Shown here in pieces: positions 1 to 10,918 of a stretch of DNA of 64,000 nucleotides. The number at the start of each line of letters is the position of its first letter. Within the stretch, counting starts at the first letter, position 1. The position numbers were made by a program, and so were the translations under genes. Below the pieces are notes generated by a model. That model was given only the letters and a program-made list of their open reading frames with translations. It ran no database searches and was not told the DNA's origin. The DNA is from Coprinellus micaceus (taxonomy: Eukaryota; Basidiomycota; Agaricomycetes; Agaricales; Psathyrellaceae), in NCBI GenBank assembly GCA_951394405.1, contig OX596343.1:744001-808000 (forward strand), in the 5' to 3' direction.

Positions 1-115
1 CCCGACAAGGGTTTGGAAGATCGGCAAGGGGACGAGGTGCTGCGTCGAACAGGGCTCCCCGCCTTCGAGGTACTACTTTCGTGCTGGCTACGTGAGGACC
101 ATCGAGGTAAGTCCC
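1..115. repeat. Dispersed module, copy 1 (cut by window start)
   Basis: This stretch matches 4516-4625 and 9337-9435. All three copies carry a GACGAGGTGCTG-like core followed by ACAGGGC, a CTTTCGTGCTGG-like stretch and GTGAGGACC.TCGAGG. The copies differ by scattered substitutions and small indels, so they are old. No protein could be recognised in it. It marks the left edge of a duplicated unit whose right part reaches the HNH pseudogene. Confidence 0.7.
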
Positions 116-1016
116 GAAATTGTCGAACTTCGTCACGGCCCTCTGTGGGGTTTCCGTCGCATAAGTATCGGGACCTCCCGATTCTGGTCCACTTTCGTCG
201 CATAGTGGATCGTTGGTAGTTGGCGACGCATCTCCCATTTTTTGGGCAGAAGGGAGAGTAATCTTCCAAACTCTTGAAATCGCGTTCCGAAACCGGTCTT
301 TGGATGGAAAAGGCGACCGAATGCATGCAGATTGGGCGTTCACGGGCCCCCACCAAGTTTCTTCCGACCGGTTGGCGCCCACTTCAAGGCTCGATTGGCC
401 GGTCTTCGAGCACCCACGCCCTCCTCGACCCCGCCAGTTACTCCAGCTTTCGGCACATGAATATCAGTGGTCTTCAAGCCCTCTGAAAATCGTCAAGCAA
501 AATATCGGAGGTGAGTAGCTACCTCGACGGCTTTCGGCGCATAAAGCTGCGGACGTGGGACCAATTTTGGCTCCATCCTCATCACACAAAGGTCGAGGTT
601 AACAGGGGGGTCCTGCTTCCATGGGCCCGGTTTACTGAGCTGAAAGTTTTGTGGCGAAGCAACGGCAGTGGCTCGCATGGCTGGAAGGATAGCATGGCCG
701 GTATCACAGCTGTTGCAAAATTGTAGCCCTTTGCAAAACCCCGCGGTCAGCCCCGCTTGCAAACAACTGCGAGCCCCGGGCCTGTAGCCATATGCCCGCG
801 AAATCTGAGAAGGGTTACAGTGCTTGGTTATACGACTGTTCAGGTGAGTTATACACCTTTCGAGAGTGTCGTGGAGGCGACGAGGAAGGGCCAAAATGGG
901 GCAACTTAATGTTTGCTACCAGCAATTGCCCTGTCTTGGCGGTCTCGAGGGACGGGAAGTAGGCAGAGATAAAAGAACTGGGCAGGAGGGGGGGTAAGTC
1001 CCTCATACTTATCAGC
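116..1016. other. Intergenic, remnant of duplicated unit
   Basis: No convincing gene. The part around 820-1005 shows weak similarity to 9470-9610 (a GTGTYGTGGAGG-like stretch, then GGAAGKAGGCAGAKATARAAG), which suggests that it belongs to the same duplicated unit as the copy at 9337. Open frames here lack coding character and look like chance. Confidence 0.4.
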
Positions 1017-1023
1017 ACTCAAG

Positions 1024-2381
1024 CCCAGTGAGAACCGGACTCCGACAAAATCCGAGAAAGACAGGGAGATACTGGGATTCGCTGGGAATAACAGAAGAGA
1101 AACGAGAGGGTCCGAGAAAGACCGTCACGATACGAAATGGCTTGCACATACGAGATAAACTGAGAAGGTTAGATTACCACTGAGAATCGCCGACTATGTA
1201 GCAGGACGGTGTTCTGAGAGTAACCCGACGCCTCTTCTTAAATCACTGGCAGGCCTGTTTGTAATCATATGACCGTGGAATCGGGGTCGTTTGTGAGCAA
1301 CTTTCGCTTCCTGTTCCAAGTTCCAATGTTGGTCTCCTACCACTACGATCCATGTGCCCTCTCTCAATATCTAGACACCCACCCTCCTCAAATCAGCATG
1401 AGTTGATCTCTGCCGCAGCGTCCCATCCACATCTACTCCACCGCCTAGTCCGGCATAAACCAAAACAGCATGACCACGAGCGGTAGGTACCTTCCTTTCT
1501 TAGGCCTTGTTTGAGCGCATATACGCGCACACTGACTCGATAACGGCGTTATAGGGGTCCTATGAGCGATTGATTTAAGGAAAACCCAATCCTGTCCCGG
1601 AACCGAGCAGGGTAAGCGCTGGAAAGACTCCTGGAGGCTGGAGCGCCTTCCCAGGATCCTGAGTTCCAAGTGAGTAGGCGTCTACCTCAGTTTGACATTT
1701 GAACGCCGTCCCCAGATCTTTACTCTCTCGAAATCCCGAGGAAAAGATAAATGACAACGCAACACCGAAACGATTCAACCCACTTCCCCGGAACATCAAG
1801 CGGCGGGAAATGGACACCGTCAGTAAACTGGCTCTCGAACGCTTAGGACATATGCATACAGCTCCCCGGCCAACGCCAAGCGGCAAAGCACCAGAGCAGT
1901 AGTCATCTTTCGCGAGGCTATAGGTGTGTTATCACCGGTTTTGAACATCTGTATGACTGGTGCCTCATTGTCTTTCCTTAGGCACCATTTCTCGGGTACC
2001 TCAGCTGCTCTTTCTGATTTTGTGAGTTCTCTGTGTTGTGCTGGTGCCCTCGGATCCACTAGCCCTCGTTCTGCTATCGCGTTACGATTCTGTAAAGATT
2101 GTATTCTCGTAATCCTCGGCACAATACAATCATTTTAATTCGTAGTGAAGCTTTGAAGCGGTCCCTCTCGTAGAATTTCGGATTTTAAGCCCTGAAAACG
2201 GCCTCGAAATCTCTGTTCCCCTCGTATATACCCAGAACATTTCGACAGGCCTCCGATCCCGAGACGAGAGTGTCCGAGAACGATACGAGATGGTGCACTT
2301 TTCCCGCAGGGCGTCGGATGTCGTCGTAACTCTGATATCCCCATGTTTCTCGTCATTTTTCGGCGTCCGGTTCTCACTGGG
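1024..2381. mobile_element. Non-autonomous TIR DNA transposon
   Basis: The ends are inverted repeats. The left end starts CCCAGTGAGAACCGGAC at 1024 and the reverse complement of 2365-2381 is identical over these 17 bases; similarity continues imperfectly for about 55-60 bp. Immediately outside lies the direct repeat ACTCAAG (1017-1023 and 2382-2388), as expected of a target-site duplication. The 1358-bp interior holds only short open frames and no recognisable transposase, so it is probably a deleted or MITE-like copy. A 7-bp duplication does not settle the superfamily; the true TIR edge could be shifted by one or two bases. Confidence 0.75.
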
Positions 2382-2388
2382 ACTCAAG

Positions 2389-2831
2389 GTCCGGAATCAG
2401 CGGACTATTGGCGCGTCTAAGCATGCTCACCTTCCACTTCTGCAGGCACCCCGAAGGGCCGTACCGTCTTCTGTTTCCTCGTCCTTTTACCGTCCATCCC
2501 ATGCTCCTCACAACCTCTCCCTTCAAGCTTTTCTACGGGTGAGCGTACGAGTCCCCTCCAACGTCGAGGCATGGAGAAGCCAAGGGGACCGAGGAGGTCG
2601 AGAGGCAAGCCCTACGCCTTCACCAAATGCCTTGCCCTCCAACTTGGGTCACGAAACTGACCTTCGTTTCTGAACTCCTTTTCACCTCCAAAGTTCACTG
2701 AACGTGTTTCTCCGTCGCCAGGCGAGCTCCAACGACTGGTTCAAGCATTCGTCGCTCGGCGATAGGCGCCCAATAAGATTGACCGTGTATGCTGACAGCC
2801 TGGTCGGCTTGGCCCCAATTCCCAGGACCGA
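2389..2831. other. Duplicated upstream region of HNH pseudogene
   Basis: From about 2670 this sequence aligns with 9700-9835 (TGTTTCTCC.TCGCCAGGC, then the GCGCCCAATAAGATTG stretch) and, after 2735, also with 4625-4740 upstream of the CBM19-like gene. It therefore holds the promoter-proximal part of the repeated module. The part 2389-2670 shows no recognisable gene. Confidence 0.5.
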
Positions 2832-3696
2832 ATGCATGTTTCACCCAAGCGTTCATTCCCAACTCACTTCCCTTCCTCCCGCCATCTCACTCTGCCCTTG
2901 TCGCCGCCATCGCCACCAACCGCAGCTCAACGCCCACCAATGGCGCCTCTGTCCCCATTCCCACTTCCTCTCCCATCCCGGCCGCCTTCTGGATATGGCT
3001 GGGAAGAACGCGATATGGATATGTCGGTTGTATCGACAACTACCGCATTCAACGCTGCCATCGATGAACGGGACACATTCCTTGGACAGTGTCGCTGCGT
3101 CATATGCGGGTTGGCCTGTAGCGTGACTCTCCAGCATTGCCATATTATCGGGGATTCTACACCGTGGCCGGAAAATGTAGGTCGAACAAGAAACAGGCGA
3201 AGAAGTTCGTGTTCGTCAACTATTCCAATGAGCCCAGTCTTCGGGAATTTCATGGTAAAGCTATCGCCCTGACATCAAGGATCGCCATGCTCCTCTCCCA
3301 TCCCTGTTCATTCTCCATGAGATGCGTGTTCGTGCATTCCACCCCTTCCAACCCATCGAACCCGCCATGCCCGATGATATCCTCTGGCAAGATTGGATCT
3401 TGTCGGACGGTGTGTTCGATAAAGCGTCAGGCTCTTTCAAACGTGACAGCCCACCAGACAATGGAGACTCTGCGCAATCACAGCTCCAGTTTCAGCCTAC
3501 GACGACGAGCACAGGTGACAGCCCTCCCGGTACACGCAGTTTACCACTGAACGCAGATGTCGTCGCTGACATCCTCGCGGCGACGCGTGCCATGCCGTCG
3601 TGGAAGGCCTGCGAGATGGAGGGTACGAGCTGGACTGGCACGGCGGAAGAAAAGAGACAGAAATACATCTCCTCTATTGGTGTAGCAGATGTCTGA
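2832..3696 (+). pseudogene. HNH endonuclease-like pseudogene (internal deletion)
   Basis: This is a copy of the intact HNH gene at 9936-10918. The N-terminal part has the same proline-rich leader, the TTTAFNAAIDERDTFLGQ stretch, the CxxC pair and the CHII motif. The C-terminal part, from FVFVNYS to the SSIGVAD end, is also present. Between 3171 and 3203 the copy lacks about 220 bp that in the intact gene encode the rest of the HNH core (the RNGLLMC and DHH motifs) together with two introns. The 26 bp left at the junction is too short for an intron. A one-base loss near 3270 then shifts the frame. The remaining 3' frame (3322-3696) is open, so decay may be fairly recent. Confidence 0.8.
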
Positions 3697-3719
3697 GTTT
3701 CATAATTAATGTGGTAGAG

Positions 3720-4515
3720 TATATGAGCTGTGCTATTGATGGTAATACAACATTTGTAGTCCGCCCCGTCTTAGATTGCAACTTGCTTTCTGGCTCTCAC
3801 CACCACCTTCTGCCTAGCTGACGTTGTCGAGCATGGTGAACCCTCCCAACGTGTATCGATAGGTAAGCATTGTCCTCTATTACGTACATAATCCACTGAC
3901 CTCATGGGCAAAGGTGTAAGTACACTTTTCATTGCTTCAAGACCCGAATAGCTGACCTATCGCGTCGTTGTAGGTAACCTACTACTCGCGTCGTTCATTG
4001 TCGGAGGGGTGGGGTCTGCGGGTACGAGGGTGAGCTTTCTCTTGGTTGACATAACCTTCCAAAACGTGCTGACCTCGTTTCCTTGTCGTCGCAGACCCCT
4101 GTTCGATGTGATGTCGTCTCGTACGGCGACCTGAAAGATAGCTAGGTAAGCGTTGCAGCCTGGTAAATTCAATCAATTACTGACCGTTAGGTCCTCTCGT
4201 AGACTATCCACTTCGAGCAGGCGATGCTCCCGGTGAGCGATAGGTAAGTAACATATCCTCTCCATATAATACAAGTTAACTGACCTATTCTTGTCGTAAT
4301 CCCTCACCTCATCCCACTTGAAAGATAAATCGGGGACTTGCATATTCGCACTCTCGTAGTCATCAGCTCGTCGTAGGGGCGTTTATGGCATACCTTGCGT
4401 TGTGCACGGGCACACGAAGGTACTGGGCGGATAGGTGAGTTCGGTGTACCATTTCACCGTTGACACCCCCATTCGATCCAAAACCATCCTGTGGTATGGT
4501 CCGTGCGATTACCAT
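3720..4515 (+). other. Exon-like fragments with splice consensus, no identified gene
   Basis: Several GATAGGTAAG- or GGTGAG-like donors (near 3858, 4028, 4144, 4240, 4431) alternate with CTGACC-type branch motifs and pyrimidine-rich TCGTCGCAG or CGTTGTAG acceptors. This is the texture of a gene with many tiny exons. Short exon-like pieces encode hydrophobic stretches (for example around 3975-4025 and 4378-4430), but no continuous conserved protein could be assembled. It may be a decayed membrane-protein gene; the function is unknown. Confidence 0.25.
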
Positions 4516-4740
4516 TCGACGAGGATCATTTGGAAGATCGGGAAGGGATGAGGTGCTGTGTTAAACAGGCCTTCCCGCCTTCAAGCTGCTTTCGTCCTGA
4601 TTACGTGAGGACCGTCGAGGCTGCACGGTCCAAGCGTTCGACGCTCGGCGATTAAGCGCCCAACTCGCGTTTGTTGACGGATGCTTGGTCACTGCGGCAC
4701 CAATTCCTCCCCAATTCCCAGGGCCACCGAAGACAAAAGG
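4516..4740. repeat. Dispersed module, copy 2, upstream of CBM19-like gene
   Basis: Positions 4516-4625 match copies 1 and 3. They are followed directly (4625-4740) by sequence matching 2735-2835, the immediate upstream region of the HNH copies: GGTYCAAGCRTTCG, then GCGCCCAA, then CCCCAATTCCCAGG. Material that separates these two parts in the other copies is missing here. The same upstream DNA therefore precedes an unrelated gene. Confidence 0.65.
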
Positions 4741-4802
4741 GTTGCCTCCCGTCAGGGAACAATGACCGTCGAGAATCATTATGACAGTGAAGGGCAGCAT
4801 GC

Positions 4803-4812
4803 ATAAAAAGGC
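4803..4812 (+). promoter_or_regulatory. TATA-like element of CBM19-like gene
   Basis: ATAAAAAGGC lies 176 bp before the ATG at 4979, followed by a pyrimidine-rich stretch at 4838-4905 typical of fungal promoters. It resembles the ATAAAAGGCG element in front of the pore-forming gene at 30627. Confidence 0.4.
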
Positions 4813-4978
4813 TCGACGGGCTGGTCACCGCGTTTTCCATATCTCCCACCTTCTCGTTGCCGTCGCTTCGCCATTGTCTTCTACTCTCTTTCTTTCTTTC
4901 TCTTAGCCCGGCGCTAGATCTCAAAACGACATCGTTCCGCGAACGTATTCACCTTCTTCCAGACCATCCTTTGCGACG

Positions 4979-5992
4979 ATGCATCACCTCAAGACCATCC
5001 TCATCGCCCTCGCTGGCATCAGCGCAGTTTACGCCGCCCCTACTCCTGCCATCGCCAGCAAAGACGTCCTCCTCAAGAACGGCAAGGACGCGCAGCAGCT
5101 GAACGCTGTCTTTCGAGATCTCGATGCGACGGCTCCCTGTGGCAGTACGCGCCCACCCTCTTAACTATGACATCCACTTACCTCGGTCCCAGCTGGCGAC
5201 TTTGCCTGCGTGAACAACGACATGTCGATCTGCACGGCGGAGGGCGTGTGGAAGCCGACGCGTCGCGGCAAGTGCGACAAGGGCGACTCGTGCTTTGCGG
5301 TTCCCGATACGAAGGACGCGGCTGTGAACCTGATGTGCACGACCGAGGCCAACGCCCTCCTTCTGTTTGAGTCGACTGGGGTTACTGGGGGCATTTTTGG
5401 TGACGACTCTGGGAGTAGCACCACGACGGGAGCGGGCAGTACCTCCTCGACCTTTACGCAAACAAGTAGCACCGGCTCCTCGAAATCGACCAGCGCACCT
5501 AGTGTCACTACCGTTACCACTACGGTGGCGCCGTCTACGGTCACTGTGACCGAATTGCCCGGCCAGGCCACCGTCACGGCTACGATCTCGCCCTCTGAGG
5601 CCTCGGAGATCCTCTCCAGCGCTTCCGCGTCCTCCACCACTCCATCCTCGTCAGAATCTACCACGACCTTGGCTTCGTCGAGTTCCACCACCTCGTCTGG
5701 CTCTTCAACCGTCACCCTGACCCCTTCTTCCTCCATCGAAGTGCCCTTCTCCACCCCTTCCGCCCCCGCGTCGACGTCAACCTTGACCTCGACCTCTCCG
5801 TCCCCGAGCGTCACAACCGTCGTCACCACCATTCTCCTCACCCTTTCTCCTTCCACCCAGACTGCGGTCCCTTCGTCCACTCGGGCGTCCTCAGCCTCGT
5901 CTTCTGCTGCGCCCAGTGCCCCTGCGGCTCTTGGCGGCGGATTTGGTGGCTACGGTGGTGGATACCGAAGGTCGTTGTTGAACCGTGCCTAA
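4979..5992 (+). CDS. Secreted CBM19-like protein with Ser/Thr-rich tail
   Basis: Exons 4979-5144 and 5193-5992 give 321 residues. Residues 1-20 form a signal peptide (basic start, hydrophobic ILIALAGISAVYA, then APTP). After the intron a cysteine-containing segment (GDFACVNND, CTAEGVW, GKCDKGDSCFAVP, MCTTEAN; about residues 56-110) resembles fungal carbohydrate-binding module family 19, a chitin-binding fold with conserved Cys pairs. The rest (about 120-300) is a Ser/Thr/Val-rich mucin-like region likely to be O-glycosylated. It ends in a glycine/tyrosine patch and RRSLLNRA, with no clear GPI signal. Likely role: a cell-wall or secreted chitin-associated protein. The signal peptide is clear; the CBM19 call rests on the Cys pattern and remembered family style. 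Confidence 0.8.
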
Positions 5993-6489
5993 TCCCCCTT
6001 CCTCCCGTGCTTTGCTGGGTGTTCGGCCTGGATGCTGGACCCCAGTGACTGACTTACGAACTCTCATGACGCTGCATTTGTACTTGTGGACTGGAGCATT
6101 TTAAGGGTGTGTGTATGTACTTCTAATTATTGTAGTATAGAGACAGGAACGGGGTGAGTTAGACTTGCGGTGTACCTTTATATGATTCTGTTCTAATCTA
6201 CGACCACTGGCTTGTTGGGCCCGCAAGCCATGGATCGCGATTCGTGGCAACGCGGTTAGAATGCCAGGTTGTCCTACCTACCAATGAAAATGGTCCATAC
6301 GTATGGTCACCGAGGCCGGACTTTCCTACTGGTAAATTGGGCGCCTATTCCAGTTGTTGATCGTGATCCGCCACGTGGATGGCGCAGCTGCCAGCAGGAC
6401 TTAGGGGCTTCGACGCGCCTCTCACCACTTCCTTTGAACCATTAGCATTCAGTGCGCCAAACCCCGCCTCAGTGTAGCACCCACTCTAC
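5993..6489. other. Intergenic, with promoter of the 6490 gene
   Basis: The 5' half should hold the 3' UTR of the CBM19-like gene. The rest is the upstream region of the 6490 gene. No other gene was seen. Confidence 0.5.
6339..6350 (+). promoter_or_regulatory. GGGCGCCTATTC upstream motif
   Basis: An exact 12-base word lies 140-151 bp before the ATG at 6490. The identical word occurs upstream of the paralogue at 11409 and, on the minus strand, upstream of MLH1. Its function is not known. Confidence 0.35.
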
Positions 6490-8794
6490 ATGGCCTCTCA
6501 CGACTTGGTATTCTCAACTTCCCAGCCTACTGCGGCCTTCAGTAGAATCCTCGTGCAACCCCACCAATGTGAACGGTTGATGGGCTATCTTGTCGACCCA
6601 AAATCACCCTCACGCAGCGTATACGACTATGTGGTGCGTTCAATTGGTCTCCTTTGAAGTGGAGAACTTTCCATTCACCTCGTTCGTGGGACAAGGTTGC
6701 GTTGAAGGATCGCTTCCAAGAGCGCAGTGGGGCAGTTGGGAAGAACCCAGCTATTGTCGGGCACAAGAAGTTCGAGAAGATCGTCCTGGGCTCGGGGATA
6801 GTAAAGACACTCTTCCAGCTCGCGAAAAATGGGAGAACGGATATGGAGGGCGTTTTCACGTCATACTTTGCTGCTGAGGGCCTCTGGAATTTGATCATCA
6901 TTGGCACACCAGAAGAACGGCGGCGGTTGGTGAAGGTCTTCGTTGAGGAGCATGACGTTATTAACTGGTGTCTTGAGGTGAGATGGTAGCCGTCGTTCTG
7001 CGTGGCATACGCTCTGACAACGCCTCGGGGCACGGTTAGCTGGCGAGCAACGCGTTTTTCGTATGCCACCGTACTGTCGGCATGATGGGACTCCGTCTCC
7101 TTATAACACAGTGCTATCTTTACGAGCACTTCACGATCGCGAAGACGTCGGAAGTCATGAAGACCCTTTGCAGATGCATCCTATCCGGGCCAAAGGAGTG
7201 GATTCAGCAATTGGGCGATCCCGCAACCACTTGGCAAAGTCTGTATTGCTTCGGAACCGTTGGGGTGAGTTCTAACATCGACGCCGCTCTTGCGATGGTC
7301 TCAGGACACTGACATACGACACAGACCCCCACATCCAAAGCTCGCAAGTACGCTCCGAGGTACTACTCGCTGTATCAGGAGCATGCCGCCTGGGCCAACA
7401 TCGAACTAATGGGGCGATATCCCGTCCCTGAGCAGCAGTATTACAACGACCTCATCAAGTATGATCCAACGCTCCTGGACCTGCTGTTCGAATGCTCCCT
7501 GGTCAAGCGGGAGGCCTGGTATGCGCAGCTGGAAATCGATGTCCGGTCACTCGAAACGGTGGTCTTTATGTTAAACCTGCCTGTAGAGATGGTCCCTGGT
7601 CTCAAGTTGGAGGTGGACGATCGAATCGTCGAGGAGAGGCTTGCACAGAGGTGGCGTTCCTTGATGGATGGTGTTGGGCTTCTAACAGCGCGTCCGAACT
7701 GGTGTCAGAAGATTACTGATTCTTGGAAACACATTCTTGAAGAGAGTCCCACGAAGGTCAACGAGTGAGTGCGATAGTTTGCGATTGATTACTTCATATT
7801 TTTCTTTACTAATACGCCCAACAGAATGTTGATGAAGGCCCAAAAGGACCACCACGCAATGGAGCCATACTCGATCGAAGAATTCATGGCGACGGTGGGG
7901 CTGAGAGGTGAGCCTGGGCAGAAAAGTCACGAAGGACAGCACCACTCACATGTTACAGGCAACTTCAGAATCGTGGTGTTTCGCCTCATAACCACGATCG
8001 CATGTGCGGCGGAGAAGAACCTCCAAGGCATCTCAGACGTGGACCTCTTGAACCTCTTCCCCATTGGCCACGCTGGTTGTCAGAAGATCAGGACCGCCGA
8101 TATTAAGAGTGCGAGGACCCTCGACGAGAGTGCCGAATCCATCGAACGAGGCTCGGTGGCATATCATAGAGCAGGGAAAATGGACCCCACGATGATGAAC
8201 GGCAAAGAAGACCATGTCCTCCAGATCAACGAAGAAGGGATTACTGGCCCCGTTTGCCACATTCAACTACTGGTCGCGCTCACCAAGCGTGGCCTCATTG
8301 AAAATGTTAACCAATGGACAACAGCTCCGGGAGGCCTCAGCGTCCCTGGAGGCTTGTCCAAGCTCAAGGGGCTAATGTCAGAAGCCGAGGTCCGGAAAAC
8401 CGTGGGGCTATCTGTGCAGCGACTTTCGGAACGGAGAGAAATTGGGAACGAGGCTTTCCGACGGGATCGCCAGCTCCATGATGCAAGAGTCGACTATTGG
8501 TCGGCTGCCCAGCTCGGTGCCGCCCTCGTTCGGTTCGACAAAGTGTCGAATGGGAAGTATGGTGATCTCATTGTGGGATCGAAGAAGGAGCTGGCGTTGA
8601 ACCTGGGAAACGCTGCGGAGATGTCCCTCGGCCAGGAGTACTTTGATCATGCTTTGGTGTTTGCTTCGGCCGCTATAGAGGCAGCGGAAGGGGGCTCGGG
8701 AAAAGACGAGGTCGGTCAGAGTGTACGCGAGAAAAACGAGAGGAGACTGAACAGGGCAAAACAAGGGATTGCTGCGAAGAGGGAGCTATCGTGA
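6490..8794 (+). CDS. Uncharacterised helical protein, paralogue 1
   Basis: Six exons (6490-6633, 6696-6977, 7040-7264, 7325-7764, 7825-7907, 7959-8794) encode 669 residues. I do not recognise the family. The sequence looks like a soluble all-helical repeat protein. Conserved blocks shared with the gene at 11409 include KDRFxER near residue 50, NMEGVFTSYFAAEGLWN-like near 90, the DPATTWQSLYCFGTVG block closing exon 3, GRYPVPEQ, and VGLLTARPNW near 370. The C-terminal part (about 540-650) has TPR-like helix pairs (GNEAFRRDRQL, LNLGNAAEMSLGQ). There is no signal peptide or membrane helix. All splice junctions keep the frame and are matched in the paralogue, so the structure is well supported; the function is unknown. 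Confidence 0.85.
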
Positions 8795-9336
8795 GGTTAC
8801 TTTTTGAGTTGTGCAGTAGCCCATGTACTTTGAGGGTGGCGTAGTACCAGTCGTGGGCAGCAAATATGATTTTCAACACATATCGAAGTCATCTTTTGGA
8901 TTGTAATGCTCATTGGAATCACCTCCCCAGTCCAAGACTCGCAGGTGCCCTGGTCCACGCCTGCGAGGCGCCATGGTTGACGCCCCCTTGCACTGGAAAA
9001 TCGGACGTCTGTGTAGTCAATACGATCGCCGATCCACCTTTCCCGTGTATCAAGATTTGTGGTTGAAGGCGTAACCTAGGGCCTTGAATGTGAGATACTG
9101 TCAACAAGCGCCTACATTGAGTCGGAGTTTGATTTGTAGGCACGTGGCGGAGGGCGCGATATCAACGAGGCTAGCGCTTACGCCGTTGCGTTTGCTCATA
9201 GACTCTTCCTTGCCATTCTAACTTGAATCCCCAGATCATCGCACTGGCACGAGCTCGCACCCCAAACTGCCCTGTCTGTCTCTTCCCTACCAATCTGTTT
9301 CAATCGTCTGAGTCTCCGTTTAAGTTCCTCCTAGCT
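8795..9336. other. Intergenic
   Basis: This is the 3' region of the 6490 gene and the left flank of module copy 3. No gene was recognised; short open frames have no conserved character. Confidence 0.5.
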
Positions 9337-9835
9337 TCGACGAGGGCTTGGGAGATCAATATCGGTATGGGGACGAGGTGCTGCCTCAAACAGGGCCTGT
9401 TACTTTCATGCTGGTTACGTGGGGACCATCGAGGCTACGCCCGAGGTAGGTGATATTGCCACCCTTCTGCGAAATTTGAGAAGGCCGTTTGGTGATGCGA
9501 CTCTTCGGGTGGGTCATCCATTTTTTCGAGAACCGGAGTGTTGTGGAGGGGAATAGGAAGGAGGCAGATATAGAAGAAAAGCGGTGCCAGGGAAGGTGAG
9601 TCACCGTGCCTATTGGTTTGACTACAAGCAGCTTTAACTCGAGGTGCAAGTGTGGCCCAGACTCTGTGCTTTTGAACGGATTGGAAAGCCCTCCCACTCA
9701 AAATTGATCGTCATTCTGAACTACGTTTCACCATAAGCGAAGTTAACTGGATGTGTTTCTCCATCGCCAGGCAAGCTGCAACGCCTGGTTCCAGCGTTCG
9801 TCACTTGACGATACGCGCCCAATAAGATTGATTGT
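9337..9835. repeat. Dispersed module, copy 3, upstream of HNH gene
   Basis: Positions 9337-9435 match copies 1 and 2. Positions 9470-9610 resemble 820-1005. Positions 9700-9835 match 2660-2780. This copy lacks the 1358-bp TIR element and is the most complete and compact version of the unit. Around 9630 the word AACTCGAGGTGC may be the paralogous site that is unoccupied here and carries the element in copy 1 (ACTCAAG target duplication); that comparison is tentative. Confidence 0.65.
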
Positions 9836-9935
9836 ATGTCTCATACAGTCATTCCCAACTCACTTTCCTTCCTCCCGCCATCTCACTCTGCCCTTGTCGC
9901 CGCCATCGTCACCAACCGCAGCTCAACGCCCACCG

Positions 9936-10918
9936 ATGGCGCCTCTGACCCCATTCCCACTTCCTCTCCCATCCCGGACACCCCCTGGACATGGTTGGGA
10001 ACAACGCAATATGGATATGTCGGTTGTATCGACAACTACCGCATTCAACGCTGCCATCGATGAACGGGACACATTCCTTGGACAGCGTCGCTGCATCATA
10101 TGCGGGTCGGGCTATAGCTTGGCTCTCCAGCATTGCCATATTATCAGGGATTCAGAACGGGAAAATGTAGGTTGAACAGACATTTGAACCCGCCGGTGGC
10201 TAACTTGAAACGCAGTGGTCCGGTCTCAGGACCCGTCGCTGGATTCCTTCGCAGGCCAGGCCCCTTCCCCGATATGAACCCCGCAATGGCCTGCTTATGT
10301 GTGTCGATCACCACATCGCCTTCGATGCATATGATTTCTTCATACGCTTCCACCCTGATGTGAGTACGATTTGTCTTTGATTTCGGGCGACGTATTCACA
10401 AGAAACAGACTCAGAAGTTCGTGTTCGTCAACTATTCTGAAGAGCCCAGTTTTTGGGAATTCCATGGTAAAGCTATCGACCTCGACATCAAGGACCGTCA
10501 TGCTCCTTACCCATCCCTGTTCATTCTCCATGAGATGCGCGTTCGTGCATTCCACCCCTTCCAACGCATCGAACCCGCCATGCCCGATGCTATCCTTTGG
10601 CAAGATTGGATATCGTCGGACAGCGTGTTCGATAAGGCGTCAGGCTCTTTCAAACGTGACAGCCCACCAGGCAATGGAGACAGCGACAACGACAGCTCCT
10701 CACAGCTCCAGTTTCAGCCGACGACGACGAGCACGGTTGACATTCCTCCTGGTAGACGCAGTTTGGCGCTGAACGCAGACGTCGTCGCTGACATCCTCGC
10801 GGCGACGCGTGCCATGCCGTCGTGGAAGGCCTGCGAGATGGAGGGCACGAGCTGGACTGGCACGGCGGAAGAAAATAGACAGAAATACATCTCATCTATT
10901 GGTGTAGCAGATGACTGA
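9936..10918 (+). CDS. HNH endonuclease domain protein (intact)
   Basis: Exons 9936-10166, 10216-10359 and 10403-10918 give about 296 residues. An in-frame ATG at 9753 would add 61, so the start is uncertain; 9936 was chosen because the earlier part looks like upstream module sequence. The core is an HNH_2-type nuclease domain: CxxCG, the CHII histidine, RNGLLMC with the Asn, and DHHIAFDAYDFFIRFHPDV with the second His pair. Such domains in agaricomycetes are predicted metal-dependent nucleases of unknown role. The C-terminal 170 residues carry FVFVNYSEEPS, a low-complexity Ser/Thr-rich linker and a helical end. The intron at 10167-10215 has a CTAAC branch site. The sequence is close to the pseudogene at 2832. 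Confidence 0.85.

Noticed and set aside
5161..5880. 239-codon minus-strand frame over the CBM19-like gene
   Set aside because: It is the antisense of the repetitive Ser/Thr/Val region of the real gene.
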